Positions 17,779-25,605 of a stretch of DNA of 64,000 nucleotides are shown in pieces. A program made the translations under genes and the position numbers. Numbering within the stretch: the stretch's first letter is position 1; every line of letters begins with the position of its first letter. The notes beneath the pieces are model-generated. The model was given only the letters and a program-made list of their open reading frames with translations, searched no databases and was not told the DNA's origin. This stretch comes from Pseudomonas sp. G2-4 (lineage in GTDB: Bacteria; Pseudomonadota; Gammaproteobacteria; Pseudomonadales; Pseudomonadaceae), in contig NZ_CP125957.1 of the NCBI RefSeq assembly GCF_030064125.1, positions 3,348,001-3,412,000 of the forward strand. Reading direction: 5' to 3'.

Positions 17779-18042
17779 CTACGGTGAAACGCCTTGAAGC
17801 CGTTGCTGAATTCTCAATAAAAATCCTGCTGCGAAAGCATCCTGAGATTCTCCTGCCGGACAAGTCTTACGTGCCTGCGCCAGTTCCCACCACAGCGGTA
17901 CGTCACCAGGTGTATTAAGCCAGGCCTGGGCGCATTGCACGCCACGTTCGATCATAGGCGCAAATTCGCTGCCCCACGGTGTCAGAAGACTCGGGCAGCC
18001 GTCCGCCGCCGGAATTGAAACGTAATTTTCGTCCATAGACAC
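17779..18042 (-). CDS. QslA-like (LasR antiactivator-like) small protein
   Basis: An 87-residue protein with the segments FAPMIERGVQCAQAW, GDVPLWWELAQARK and AFAAGFLLRIQQRLQG. I associate this pattern with the QslA family, which in P. aeruginosa binds LasR and blocks quorum sensing; family members occur on Pseudomonas islands. Carriage on an ICE could tie host quorum sensing to transfer (inference). It is divergent from the XRE regulator, sharing an upstream region of about 150 bases. The assignment is from memory of the motif. Confidence 0.5.
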   Translation of the reverse strand: MSMDENYVSIPAADGCPSLLTPWGSEFAPMIERGVQCAQAWLNTPGDVPLWWELAQARKTCPAGESQDAFAAGFLLRIQQRLQGVSP

Positions 18043-18194
18043 CTTAGCTTTCGATTATTTATTAATGCTCGGTCTGTTCTAAGCAGCATAGAAACAAAAT
18101 TGACACTCGGCTTAAGCATCAAAAAAGCCCGAATCAGAGCCAATGTAGACTATATCCCGTGGATTGAGAGTCCCTCAAGGCGCAGTTTGCGCGC

Positions 18195-18449
18195 ATGACT
18201 CAAGACTACGAACAGCTTCGTCTGCAACTGGCGGAAAACATCCGCTCGATGCGGCGTGTGAAGAACCTTACCCAGGAGCAATTGGCGCTCATGGCCGAGG
18301 TGGATCGTACCTATGTGAGTCAAATCGAACGGGGGGTAGGCAATCCGTCGTTATTGGTCCTCTGCAAACTCGCCAACATTTTCGAGATCAAAACGGATCA
18401 GCTGCTCATTGAGTCTGACGTGCTAGCTCGTACACTGAGCGCTGAATGA
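18195..18449 (+). CDS. XRE-family transcriptional regulator
   Basis: An 84-residue protein that is almost only a helix-turn-helix domain: AENIRSMRRVKNLTQEQLAL, then VDRTYVSQIERGVGNPS as the recognition helix and turn, and LLVLCKLANIFEI. This is the Cro/C1-type or restriction-controller size class. It is divergent from the QslA-like gene and upstream of the TIGR03756 gene. It may regulate this pocket or the downstream transfer genes. Confidence 0.88.
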   Translation: MTQDYEQLRLQLAENIRSMRRVKNLTQEQLALMAEVDRTYVSQIERGVGNPSLLVLCKLANIFEIKTDQLLIESDVLARTLSAE

Positions 18450-18564
18450 CCACCTGCTGATCTAGAAGATCGCTATAAACCGACAATCCTGCGTTCGGCT
18501 TTCTCACTGACACCCCTCGCTCGATTATTGAACCTGTCCAGGCCATACACCCAGAGCCTGGATC

Positions 18565-19521
18565 ATGTCTGCTGCCTGCCCGCACATTTCGCCCCAGAAA
18601 TTACATCCGTTGGTGCTGAGCATTCTGCTGGCATCCGGGTCAAGCGTAGCGCTGGATACCGGCAACATTACCGCCTCCGTACTTTCTCCAGACTGCCTCG
18701 AGTACAGAGTCGTCGGCATCTGCTTTTGGTTGCTCTGCACCCCCTTCGGCTGCACGGTTAAAACCTCAACCAAGGTTCGTCACTTCATTCCTGAGCTGGT
18801 GGTCTCGAGCTATGCCACCACCGGTGCCAATCCTTGGACCGAGATGGCCGCCCTATCCTCTCCTATCAGTGGTGCGGAAGGAGGCGGTAACCTGATCACG
18901 CCGAACACCCAGCGCGATAATCTGCCTCGGTTCAAAAACGTTGATGCCATCGGTCATCCAGGTGGCTGGGCCGCAACGCAACTGGCCTCGCAATCCGGCT
19001 ACGCCTGCGCCAGCGGTGCCACGGCGTTCATGCCCTACTACCTGAGCACTTGGGACTCACTGGCCTGGCGTCATGGCATCCCGGAAAGCCTCTATCCCGA
19101 GTCACTCGTGCCGGGAATCCGTGAAATCGGTCGTCAGCTCGCGGGAAACATGTGGGGTAACGTCTATCCCCGGCAAGGATTTTTGGTGCAACCCGACGAC
19201 TTCAAAGCCGCTGCGGTGATGGCGCAGCGAGCGGGTGACGTCATTACCCGCAACTGGCAACCGCACGTGTATGTCCCACTCACACCCTTACCACGCGATG
19301 GTTACTGGCCGCCTGGCCCAATCGTTGAAAACGACGCTTCAACCCACAAATGGCAACTGCTCTCCCCCCTGGTTCACCCCACATGTGCCATCTTCCCCAG
19401 CGATCCGGTGCAGAGCGCGGATGGCGGCTACGCCTGGTCGCTGTGGCGTCCCTATAGCTGCTGCAAGCGTGAGGGACAGACCTTCCTGTTCAGCATCGAC
19501 TTCGAAGATGGTGCTTCATGA
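18565..19521 (+). CDS. ICE protein, TIGR03756 family (TraU-like)
   Basis: A 318-residue exported, cysteine-rich protein: PDCLEYRVVGICFWLLCTPFGC near the N-terminus (read in parts), GHPGG near residue 132, and WSLWRPYSCCKR near the C-terminus. This matches TIGR03756, the TraU-type mating-pair-formation protein that needs disulfide formation. The usual TIGR03757 gene is not upstream; instead the XRE gene and about 115 noncoding bases precede it. It overlaps the next gene by four bases. Confidence 0.88.
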   Translation: MSAACPHISPQKLHPLVLSILLASGSSVALDTGNITASVLSPDCLEYRVVGICFWLLCTPFGCTVKTSTKVRHFIPELVVSSYATTGANPWTEMAALSSPISGAEGGGNLITPNTQRDNLPRFKNVDAIGHPGGWAATQLASQSGYACASGATAFMPYYLSTWDSLAWRHGIPESLYPESLVPGIREIGRQLAGNMWGNVYPRQGFLVQPDDFKAAAVMAQRAGDVITRNWQPHVYVPLTPLPRDGYWPPGPIVENDASTHKWQLLSPLVHPTCAIFPSDPVQSADGGYAWSLWRPYSCCKREGQTFLFSIDFEDGAS

Positions 19522-20900
19522 GTCGGCTTCTTGCAGGACCATGGTTGGGCCCGATGAGTTTGTTGCTCTGCGGACTGCTCACCGTGGCCACGCATGCCCA
19601 CGCCGCCGAGAACGATTACCGTCTAGGCACTCAAGGCGAAGTACTCGACGACCGAGTGATGTACACCATTGGTGGCGGCTCGGCAGCGGGCTCGCCGAGT
19701 TCGCTTTATCGCCCCAACGGTCTCGGTGTTGGCGGATCCTGGCAAGCCAACATGATGTGCGGAAACATGAGCCTCACCAATACCTTGCAAAACCAGTTGA
19801 ACGGCGTCACCGAAGGTTTCCAGCAGATCATGGGCAGCATCGTGCAAAACGCGACCCAAGCGGTGATGTCGCTGCCGGCGTTGATCATCCAGCGCGCTAA
19901 CCCCGGTCTCTATGAGTTGTTGAGTAACGGGGTGATGCAGGGGCGTATCGACTTCGACCGCTCCAAGCTGACCTGCCAGGCCATGGCCGAAAAGATGGCG
20001 GACAAGGTCGGCCAAGCCGGCTGGGGCGCATTGGCCAAGAACCAGGAGATGCAGGGCAACCTCGAACAAACCGGCGGTGATGCGGTGGCCGCGGTGAAAA
20101 ACACCGAGGCCCGTAACGGCAATAATGGGGTGTCATGGGTCGGCGGGCAGAAGGCTGGAGGTAGCGGCCAAACACCCATCCGGGTAACCTCCGATGTGGT
20201 GCGCGCGGGCTATAACCTGCTGCATAACCGTGCAGTGGATGACAACTCCTCGATCAGTGGCAGCGACTGCTTAGGCGGCGCTATTTGTCAGACATGGACC
20301 TCACCCCAAGAGGAATCCGAATGGGCCGTTCGGGTATTGGGCGAGAGCGAAGTCGCGACCTGCGACACCTGCGAAACCCTTCGTTCTACGGCCGGCAGTG
20401 GGTTGACGCCGCTGATCCAGGAGGCCTACAGCGAACGCCTCCAGGCCCTGCAAGGGCTGCTGTCGGGTTCACTGCCGCCTACCCCAGACAACTTGACTAA
20501 AGCCTCCAGCCCGATGCTGCCGGTGACCCGTGGAGTGATCGAGGCCTTGCGTGATGATCCTGATCAGGAGCTGCTGGCGCGACGCCTGGCCAGCGAGACA
20601 GCCTTGTCCAGCGTGCTCGATAAGTCGCTCCTGCTGCTGCGCACGCTGCTGGCAGGCAGTCACGAACCGAACATCGCTTCAGCCGAACCGGCACAGACGG
20701 CCTTGACGAAAAACATCGACACGCTGGAGCGCGAAATACGCCTGCTGCAGACCGAGCTGCAGGTCCGGCAGATGCTCACAACCAATACCGCCAGTCTGGT
20801 GCTCGACCGGCATGCCGGTGGTGCCGATGCTTCGCGTACCGTTGAGCAAGGCGACCCCGAACCTGGGCGACTCAACGACGCTGACGCCAGGCGCAAGTGA
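19518..20900 (+). CDS. ICE protein, TIGR03755 family (TraH-like position)
   Basis: A 460-residue exported protein with a signal peptide of about 30 residues, LYRPNGLGVGGSWQANMMCGN, an NATQAVMSLPALIIQRANPGLYE stretch (read in parts), SKLTCQAMAEKMAD and a C-terminal coiled coil. This is the TIGR03755 family, which follows TIGR03756 in ICEs of this type and holds the place of TraH. It probably acts in pilus assembly or mating-pair stabilisation (inference). Confidence 0.88.
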   Translation: MSRLLAGPWLGPMSLLLCGLLTVATHAHAAENDYRLGTQGEVLDDRVMYTIGGGSAAGSPSSLYRPNGLGVGGSWQANMMCGNMSLTNTLQNQLNGVTEGFQQIMGSIVQNATQAVMSLPALIIQRANPGLYELLSNGVMQGRIDFDRSKLTCQAMAEKMADKVGQAGWGALAKNQEMQGNLEQTGGDAVAAVKNTEARNGNNGVSWVGGQKAGGSGQTPIRVTSDVVRAGYNLLHNRAVDDNSSISGSDCLGGAICQTWTSPQEESEWAVRVLGESEVATCDTCETLRSTAGSGLTPLIQEAYSERLQALQGLLSGSLPPTPDNLTKASSPMLPVTRGVIEALRDDPDQELLARRLASETALSSVLDKSLLLLRTLLAGSHEPNIASAEPAQTALTKNIDTLEREIRLLQTELQVRQMLTTNTASLVLDRHAGGADASRTVEQGDPEPGRLNDADARRK

Positions 20901-20903
20901 GCC

Positions 20904-21212
20904 ATGAAACACTCACTGCTATTCACTTTGCTTTCAAGCCTTTGGGTTGCAGCAGTGATGATCCCGACCGCCGCACTGGTCGCCTGGATCGGCAGCACTG
21001 TGCTGGGTAGTTTCGAGGTCTGGCAGCAAGCCTTGGAATCGATACGGCCTTATCTGCGGTGGTGGCGTGCCCTGCTCTACGGCGTCCTCTTTGCGGTCTG
21101 GTGGGACCTGCTTCGGCGCTACCGACATCGACCACAGGATCGACTGCGCGTGCAGCGCATTGGGGCAATGGGGCTCGCACTCTTCATCTGCGTCGAGTTC
21201 ACCCGATTGTGA
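20904..21212 (+). CDS. Small ICE membrane protein
   Basis: A 102-residue protein with membrane segments near residues 5-32, 54-66 and 85-98 and a basic RRYRHRPQDRLRVQR loop. It lies three bases after TIGR03755 and 10 bases before the TraG_N gene, the place of a conserved but unnamed ICE protein. Its function is unknown. Confidence 0.8.
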   Translation: MKHSLLFTLLSSLWVAAVMIPTAALVAWIGSTVLGSFEVWQQALESIRPYLRWWRALLYGVLFAVWWDLLRRYRHRPQDRLRVQRIGAMGLALFICVEFTRL

Positions 21213-21222
21213 GGCCACTACC

Positions 21223-22764
21223 ATGCTCATGAGCACCAACAGCTACCTGGAGTTTTACCTCTCCCTTCTGGCCTGGATCATCAACAACGGTATCTGGAAT
21301 GTCCTGTCCGACACTGGACTGTTCGCTGTGCCCTTCGGCGCGATCATCTTGCAAGAGTGGTTGTCGGCCCGTCAGCAAGGCGCGGATGAAGGTAACAAGG
21401 GATTGCTCTCGGTGCCGCGGATCGAGAACCGGCTGTGGCTGGCCTACATCGTCGTGTTGTTCGGCTGCGCGCCGGTCTTTCCACTGAGCCTCTCGTCCAT
21501 AGCGTTCGATGATGCGGCCAGTCAGCGCTGCGGCGTGAGCGTGGCCAAACCAACCGAAACCGCCTGGGGGATCACTTTCAACACCATCGGCGAACGCTCC
21601 GCCAACGTGCCGATCTGGTGGTTTCTGGTGCATGCCTTGAGCAAAGGAGTGACCGCGGCGGCCACCGCCTCCATCCCCTGCACACCGGATATCCGGCAGA
21701 TGCGCATGGAGATCGACAGTTCGCGCATCGATAACCAAGTTTTGCAACAGGAAGTCGCCGATTTTACTCGCGACTGCTACGGCTATTCCCGCTCTCGGCT
21801 GTTCACCAATCGTCCGCAGTTGGACAAGGCGCAAAGTCATGATGCGTCCTGGATCGGCTCAAGCTATTTTCTAGACACTCCGGGCTACTACGACACCGAT
21901 CGCTCACGGACACCGCGAGTCAGCTGGCCCTATGATGAAACCCGCGATGTTTCATTGCCACGGCTGGAGAATGGTGCAGGCTATCCCACCTGCAAACAGT
22001 GGTGGAGCGACAGTGGTTTCGGGTTGCGCGAGCGCTTGATTGAGCAGGTCGATCCTTCGCTGCTGACTCAGCTAAAAGGTTGGTTGACTGGCCGTTCGAG
22101 TAACGAGATTGAGGATGCCACCCTTCGCGAACTGGTCAGCCCGCGCCAGCAATCGATGTCCATGTCGCCAGGACAGGTGTACCAGGACTACGGCTCCAGT
22201 GCTCGCGGCGGGTCGATCAATCAGGGGCTCAACAACTTAGCCACCAACACTGGGCTGGCCCTCGGCTCCTTCAGCAACTTCCCGGCGATGAACGCGCTAC
22301 GCGCCGCCCTGCCGATGGTGCAAGCTTTCCTGATCATGGGCGTCATCATCAGCCTGCCACTGATCCTGCTGGTCAGTACCTACCAATTGAAGACCCTCAT
22401 GACGGTGACGTTCTCGCTGTTCACGCTGCACATGCTGACCTTCTGGTGGGAGCTGGCCCGTTGGGTCGACTCCAGCATGCTCGATACCTTTTACAACCAA
22501 GTGTCGGCGTCCAATCAGGTGCTGTTGTCGCTGCCCACATCCGGTTTTATGGGCGGAACCGTCACGGCGCAGGTGATTGAGTATGTGATGGGGGCAATGT
22601 TCATCGTACTGCCTATGCTGTTCCTTGGAGCTATGAGCTGGACAGGATATGCAGTAGGAAACGGGATTCAAGGGATGTTGGCGAACGGCAGCAAAGCAGC
22701 AAGTGATTCAGCAAGCAAAGGTACGGATCAAATAATGGGGGCTGCTAAGCGCTCAGTTAGATGA
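21223..22764 (+). CDS. traG: TraG N-terminal-domain mating-pair protein
   Basis: A 513-residue inner-membrane protein: hydrophobic N-terminal segments (YLEFYLSLLAWIINNGIWN, FAVPFGAIIL), a long periplasmic middle with several cysteines, and a C-terminal membrane cluster (about residues 365-405 and 445-480). It matches TraG_N-type proteins that stabilise mating pairs. The start at 21223 begins at the membrane segment; sequence further upstream in frame is a shadow. It ends the plus-strand operon and overlaps DUF3742 convergently by 12 bases. Confidence 0.9.
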   Translation: MLMSTNSYLEFYLSLLAWIINNGIWNVLSDTGLFAVPFGAIILQEWLSARQQGADEGNKGLLSVPRIENRLWLAYIVVLFGCAPVFPLSLSSIAFDDAASQRCGVSVAKPTETAWGITFNTIGERSANVPIWWFLVHALSKGVTAAATASIPCTPDIRQMRMEIDSSRIDNQVLQQEVADFTRDCYGYSRSRLFTNRPQLDKAQSHDASWIGSSYFLDTPGYYDTDRSRTPRVSWPYDETRDVSLPRLENGAGYPTCKQWWSDSGFGLRERLIEQVDPSLLTQLKGWLTGRSSNEIEDATLRELVSPRQQSMSMSPGQVYQDYGSSARGGSINQGLNNLATNTGLALGSFSNFPAMNALRAALPMVQAFLIMGVIISLPLILLVSTYQLKTLMTVTFSLFTLHMLTFWWELARWVDSSMLDTFYNQVSASNQVLLSLPTSGFMGGTVTAQVIEYVMGAMFIVLPMLFLGAMSWTGYAVGNGIQGMLANGSKAASDSASKGTDQIMGAAKRSVR

Positions 22765-23151
22765 CTTGCTGTCGCCGATATAGTGCCCGTTGTCGTCGAA
22801 GTCACCGATGTAGAGGTCGGCACCGAGATAGTCTGGCCCTGTTTCCGGCTCTTTAAGACCCCCATCAATGGCAGCCGTGGACAACAGGAGACCAATCACA
22901 GCAATCATCGTTACGACAGAAGCTACCAACCAGAAACCGATAAAGAGCAACCCAAGGATGAGTGCCAGCTTCGTAACCAGAAAGCTCCCACGAACCAATA
23001 ACCCACCCGCAGGCATACCTGTCGCCACCGCACGTTTAGCCACACGAGATTCAAATCCTTTCAACCTGCGATAAACACGTTTTACCGACATACCGCATGC
23101 ATATGCCCAGCGGTGTGCGCGGGAGATTTGAAGTGGCTGCTGAGCCGGCAT
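22753..23151 (-). CDS. DUF3742 family protein
   Basis: A 132-residue protein with a basic N-terminal half (VYRRLKGFESRVAKRAV), a VPAG-like ATGMPAGGLLVRG motif, a double membrane region (about residues 58-92) and an acidic C-terminus (GADLYIGDFDDNGHYIGD). DUF3742 genes lie downstream of and opposite to TraG in this ICE family. The start could be the internal Met at residue 21. Its function is unknown. Confidence 0.85.
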   Translation of the reverse strand: MPAQQPLQISRAHRWAYACGMSVKRVYRRLKGFESRVAKRAVATGMPAGGLLVRGSFLVTKLALILGLLFIGFWLVASVVTMIAVIGLLLSTAAIDGGLKEPETGPDYLGADLYIGDFDDNGHYIGDSKSSN

Positions 23152-23545
23152 GGTTGCGCCCTCTTCTGAGCGTGTTCCTGTGGAAATCGAGATTACAGAC
23201 TACTACTGAAAATCGCCCATGCTTAACCGTTTATCAGCTTGCTCGGGCGAAAAACTCTTCACTGGAAGACAGAAGACGCAGCTCGTGCACCTGTGCCTCT
23301 ATGGCCGTTGACCCATCCATATCATCCAGCTACATAGAGAGTACGGATCGCTGTTATCGACAGCACCTTCCCAGGTAGCCAGAGCCTTCAAAGCTACGTC
23401 ACTCCGGTGATGGTTCCCCCAAGTGCGATTAGCGTTCGGTGGCTCGCACGGTCACGTTTCACTGGTGATGAACGCCTAATGCTCTCCCGAGCGTCTTTCG
23501 AGCTCGGCTCGTCCTAACCCCTCTTGCTTTTCTTCAACCCACTGC
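23152..23545. other. Noncoding gap before the ArdC region
   Basis: I see no supported gene in this stretch of about 390 bases. It probably holds the promoter of DUF3742 (minus) and of the genes that follow (plus). Confidence 0.4.
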
Positions 23546-23580
23546 GGGGAATTCTTTCCCCTATGGGACAGGTTTCTTCG
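23546..23580 (+). promoter_or_regulatory. Conserved leader hairpin, copy 1
   Basis: A GGGG...CCCC hairpin (23546-23561) is followed by a TATGGGACAGGTTTCTTCG segment, 22 bases before the start of the 109-residue gene. A very similar leader precedes the ArdC gene at 24008. The shared order of hairpin, GGGMCARG and TTCYTCSG suggests a common post-transcriptional control element. Confidence 0.5.
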
Positions 23581-23601
23581 CGCTATCAACGGAGGCACAC
23601 C

Positions 23602-23931
23602 ATGTCCGACTCACTCACAAGCGAAGCACTGAACACTCTGCGCTTGCCCGTTGTGTTCACTCCAGACGCGTGGCAACACGCGGTATTGCTCGATGGTTCA
23701 AGTCATCCTGAAAAGCTGCAGCTCGATAGGCTGAGCAACGTGGTACGCGCAGCCTTCAAAGCTCACCAGGCCGATCCAAACGCACCCTACGTGGTGTTCG
23801 AGATAGCTAAGTTTGGCTCAGTGAGTGATGCAGAACATAAACCATTGCTGCGACTGAGTCTCAGCCTACTTCAGACATCAGACCAACCTAACGCCTTACT
23901 GATAGCGCTTGCGGAAGAGCAGCAACGCTAA
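23602..23931 (+). CDS. ICE hypothetical protein before ArdC
   Basis: A 109-residue soluble protein starting MSDSLTSEALNTLRLPVVF, with a GGAGG site just upstream that fixes this start. Segments such as YVVFEIAKFGSVSDAEHKP suggest a compact alpha/beta domain; there is no signal or membrane segment. It shares a leader type with the ArdC gene 130 bases downstream, so the two are probably controlled together. No family is recognised. Confidence 0.75.
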   Translation: MSDSLTSEALNTLRLPVVFTPDAWQHAVLLDGSSHPEKLQLDRLSNVVRAAFKAHQADPNAPYVVFEIAKFGSVSDAEHKPLLRLSLSLLQTSDQPNALLIALAEEQQR

Positions 23932-24007
23932 ACGCAAACGGCCATACCCGGCCACTGATCCAACTCAGGCTATACGCAATTCTGCACCAATCCAATCAAC
24001 ACCCACC

Positions 24008-24045
24008 GGGGAACCCTCCCCGACGGGCAAGACGTTCCTCCGGTT
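24008..24045 (+). promoter_or_regulatory. Conserved leader hairpin, copy 2
   Basis: A GGGGAACCCTCCCC hairpin (24008-24021) is followed by GACGGGCAAGACGTTCCTCCGG and then the ArdC start at 24061. It parallels the leader at 23546 in order and spacing. Such paired leaders before neighbouring genes point to shared regulation rather than chance. Confidence 0.5.
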
Positions 24046-24060
24046 TTTCGAGGGAATGCC

Positions 24061-25023
24061 ATGCGCAATATCTACCAAGACGTGACAGACAAGATCGTTA
24101 CCGCGTTAGACCAAGGCGTAGCGCCCTGGATCAAACCCTGGTCCTCAAATGGCTCAACTGACGTCGCTCATCACCAGCCCTATCCCATCAACGCCATCAC
24201 GCAGCGCCCCTATTCGGGCATCAATTTACCGTTGCTCTGGGCCGAGGCCAGGTGGCAGGGATTCACTCAAGATCGTTGGCTAACCTTCAACCAAGCCAAA
24301 AAAGCCGGCGGGCACATCCGGAAGGGTGAGCACAGCACCCTGGCAGTGCTCTACAAACCGATGGAACGCGAGGAACAGACCGAATCAGGCCAAACCGTAC
24401 TCGATGAAAACGGCCAGCCCAAGGTCGCTCACTTTGGCATTCTCAGGACGCATTTTCTGTTCAACATTGAGCAAACGGAGGGACTCGAAACGCTCAACGA
24501 AACTTTGCTCGAGGCGGAACCGAGCGATCCCTTCTTCCCCAACGGCGCTGCGGAAAATCTGTTGTTACGTTCGGGCGCAAACATCATTCATCGATTTGCC
24601 GACGAAGCCTTTTACCACACGATCAGGGATCTCATCCAACTGCCGACAAAATCGCAATTCCACGATCAAGGTGGATACTACGCCACGGCGCTTCACGAGC
24701 TGACGCACTGGACCGGACACCACTCTCGATTGCAGCGCGAAGGCGTGACCTCTCCGTGTCCATTTGGCTCGCCAGGCTATGCATTTGAAGAGTTGATCGC
24801 CGAAATGGGTGCTGCTTTTTTATGTGCTTATGCCGGCATTCAGGGAGAGCTGAGGCACGAGGGCTACATCGACTCCTGGCTCGGTCTGCTCAAGGCAGAC
24901 AACCGCGCGATTTTCCGCGCCAGTGGCCAGGCCCGATGCGCTTCGGAGTATGTGCTCAACCTGGAGCAGCAACGGAAGCAGACGGGAATGGATGACTCGC
25001 GATGCATGAACGACGGAGCTTGA
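24061..25023 (+). CDS. ardC: ArdC-like antirestriction / ssDNA-binding protein
   Basis: The N-terminal domain (about residues 1-130) is the ArdC/DUF1738 ssDNA-binding type: IVTALDQGVAPWIKPW, YSGINLPLLW, FNQAKKAGGHIRKGEHS. The C-terminal domain is a zincin-like metallopeptidase with HELTHW (about 212-217) and the third ligand region EELIAEMGAAF, then the YIDSWLGLLKAD segment. ArdC proteins protect incoming single-stranded DNA from restriction in the recipient and are common on conjugative elements. The gene ends before a strong terminator. Confidence 0.92.
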   Translation: MRNIYQDVTDKIVTALDQGVAPWIKPWSSNGSTDVAHHQPYPINAITQRPYSGINLPLLWAEARWQGFTQDRWLTFNQAKKAGGHIRKGEHSTLAVLYKPMEREEQTESGQTVLDENGQPKVAHFGILRTHFLFNIEQTEGLETLNETLLEAEPSDPFFPNGAAENLLLRSGANIIHRFADEAFYHTIRDLIQLPTKSQFHDQGGYYATALHELTHWTGHHSRLQREGVTSPCPFGSPGYAFEELIAEMGAAFLCAYAGIQGELRHEGYIDSWLGLLKADNRAIFRASGQARCASEYVLNLEQQRKQTGMDDSRCMNDGA

Positions 25024-25053
25024 TCGTCACCTCACCGCTACACACGCTTCATA

Positions 25054-25080
25054 GGGTCCAACACGAGTTGGACCCTTTTT
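25054..25080 (+). terminator. Intrinsic terminator after ardC
   Basis: An 8-bp perfect stem (25054-25061 with 25068-25075), a six-base loop and a T run. It lies about 30 bases past the ardC stop. Confidence 0.85.
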
Positions 25081-25157
25081 CTATGCCCAGAAAAATCCCC
25101 ACACTGCGGAGCTCTGACGCAAAGAACATGAGGTAATCCCGTAACCCCAGTACGCCG

Positions 25158-25352
25158 TTACGTATCTAGATTCTCCGCCAGGTAATCCACCAGCTCAATT
25201 GGACTTCGGCTATCGATCACCTTGTAGATCAGATCACGTTTGCTGCGCGGTAGCTTCTTGACCACGCTCTTCGCCGAGGCCCTGACGGCTTCGTCTGTTC
25301 CATGGATACGCGCCGCGAGCAGCAGTATGAGCGTGGCGTCAGTGAGGTTCAT
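25158..25352 (-). CDS. Small helical ICE protein beside the relaxase
   Basis: A 64-residue product starting MNLTDATLILLLAARIHG with a basic middle (KSVVKKLPRSKRDLIYK) and ending EYL-like LVDYLAENLDT. It is divergent from the relaxase gene and reads away from the repeat-rich region. The longer form to 25466 has unlikely extra sequence. Its family is not recognised; a role near oriT is only suggested by location. Confidence 0.55.
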   Translation of the reverse strand: MNLTDATLILLLAARIHGTDEAVRASAKSVVKKLPRSKRDLIYKVIDSRSPIELVDYLAENLDT

Positions 25353-25537
25353 GACAAGACCCGATAAAATTCGCACCGCAGTGTACCGACACTTCCCTTT
25401 TTCGTACCAGCACACGCATCCAACAAAACGGCACCAGGACAAATCGTCATTCCGATTGCTGCACAAAGGGGAAACGCGTCAAAAGGACCGGTAAGGGTCG
25501 GAAGGGTATGGGGAGACAAGGGTAAGAGCCCTATCCG

Positions 25538-25577
25538 AAAAGGCTAAAAGGCTAAAAGGCTAAAAGGCTAAAAGGCC
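25538..25577 (+). repeat. Five tandem 8-bp repeats upstream of the relaxase
   Basis: Four exact AAAAGGCT units and a fifth AAAAGGCC lie head to tail just before the relaxase gene. Iteron-like arrays next to a relaxase gene are typical of relaxase-accessory or autoregulator binding at an origin of transfer, so this is a candidate part of oriT or of the relaxase promoter. Confidence 0.75.
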
Positions 25578-25605
25578 AATGACTCTGCCAGTTCCTGGGA
25601 GGACC

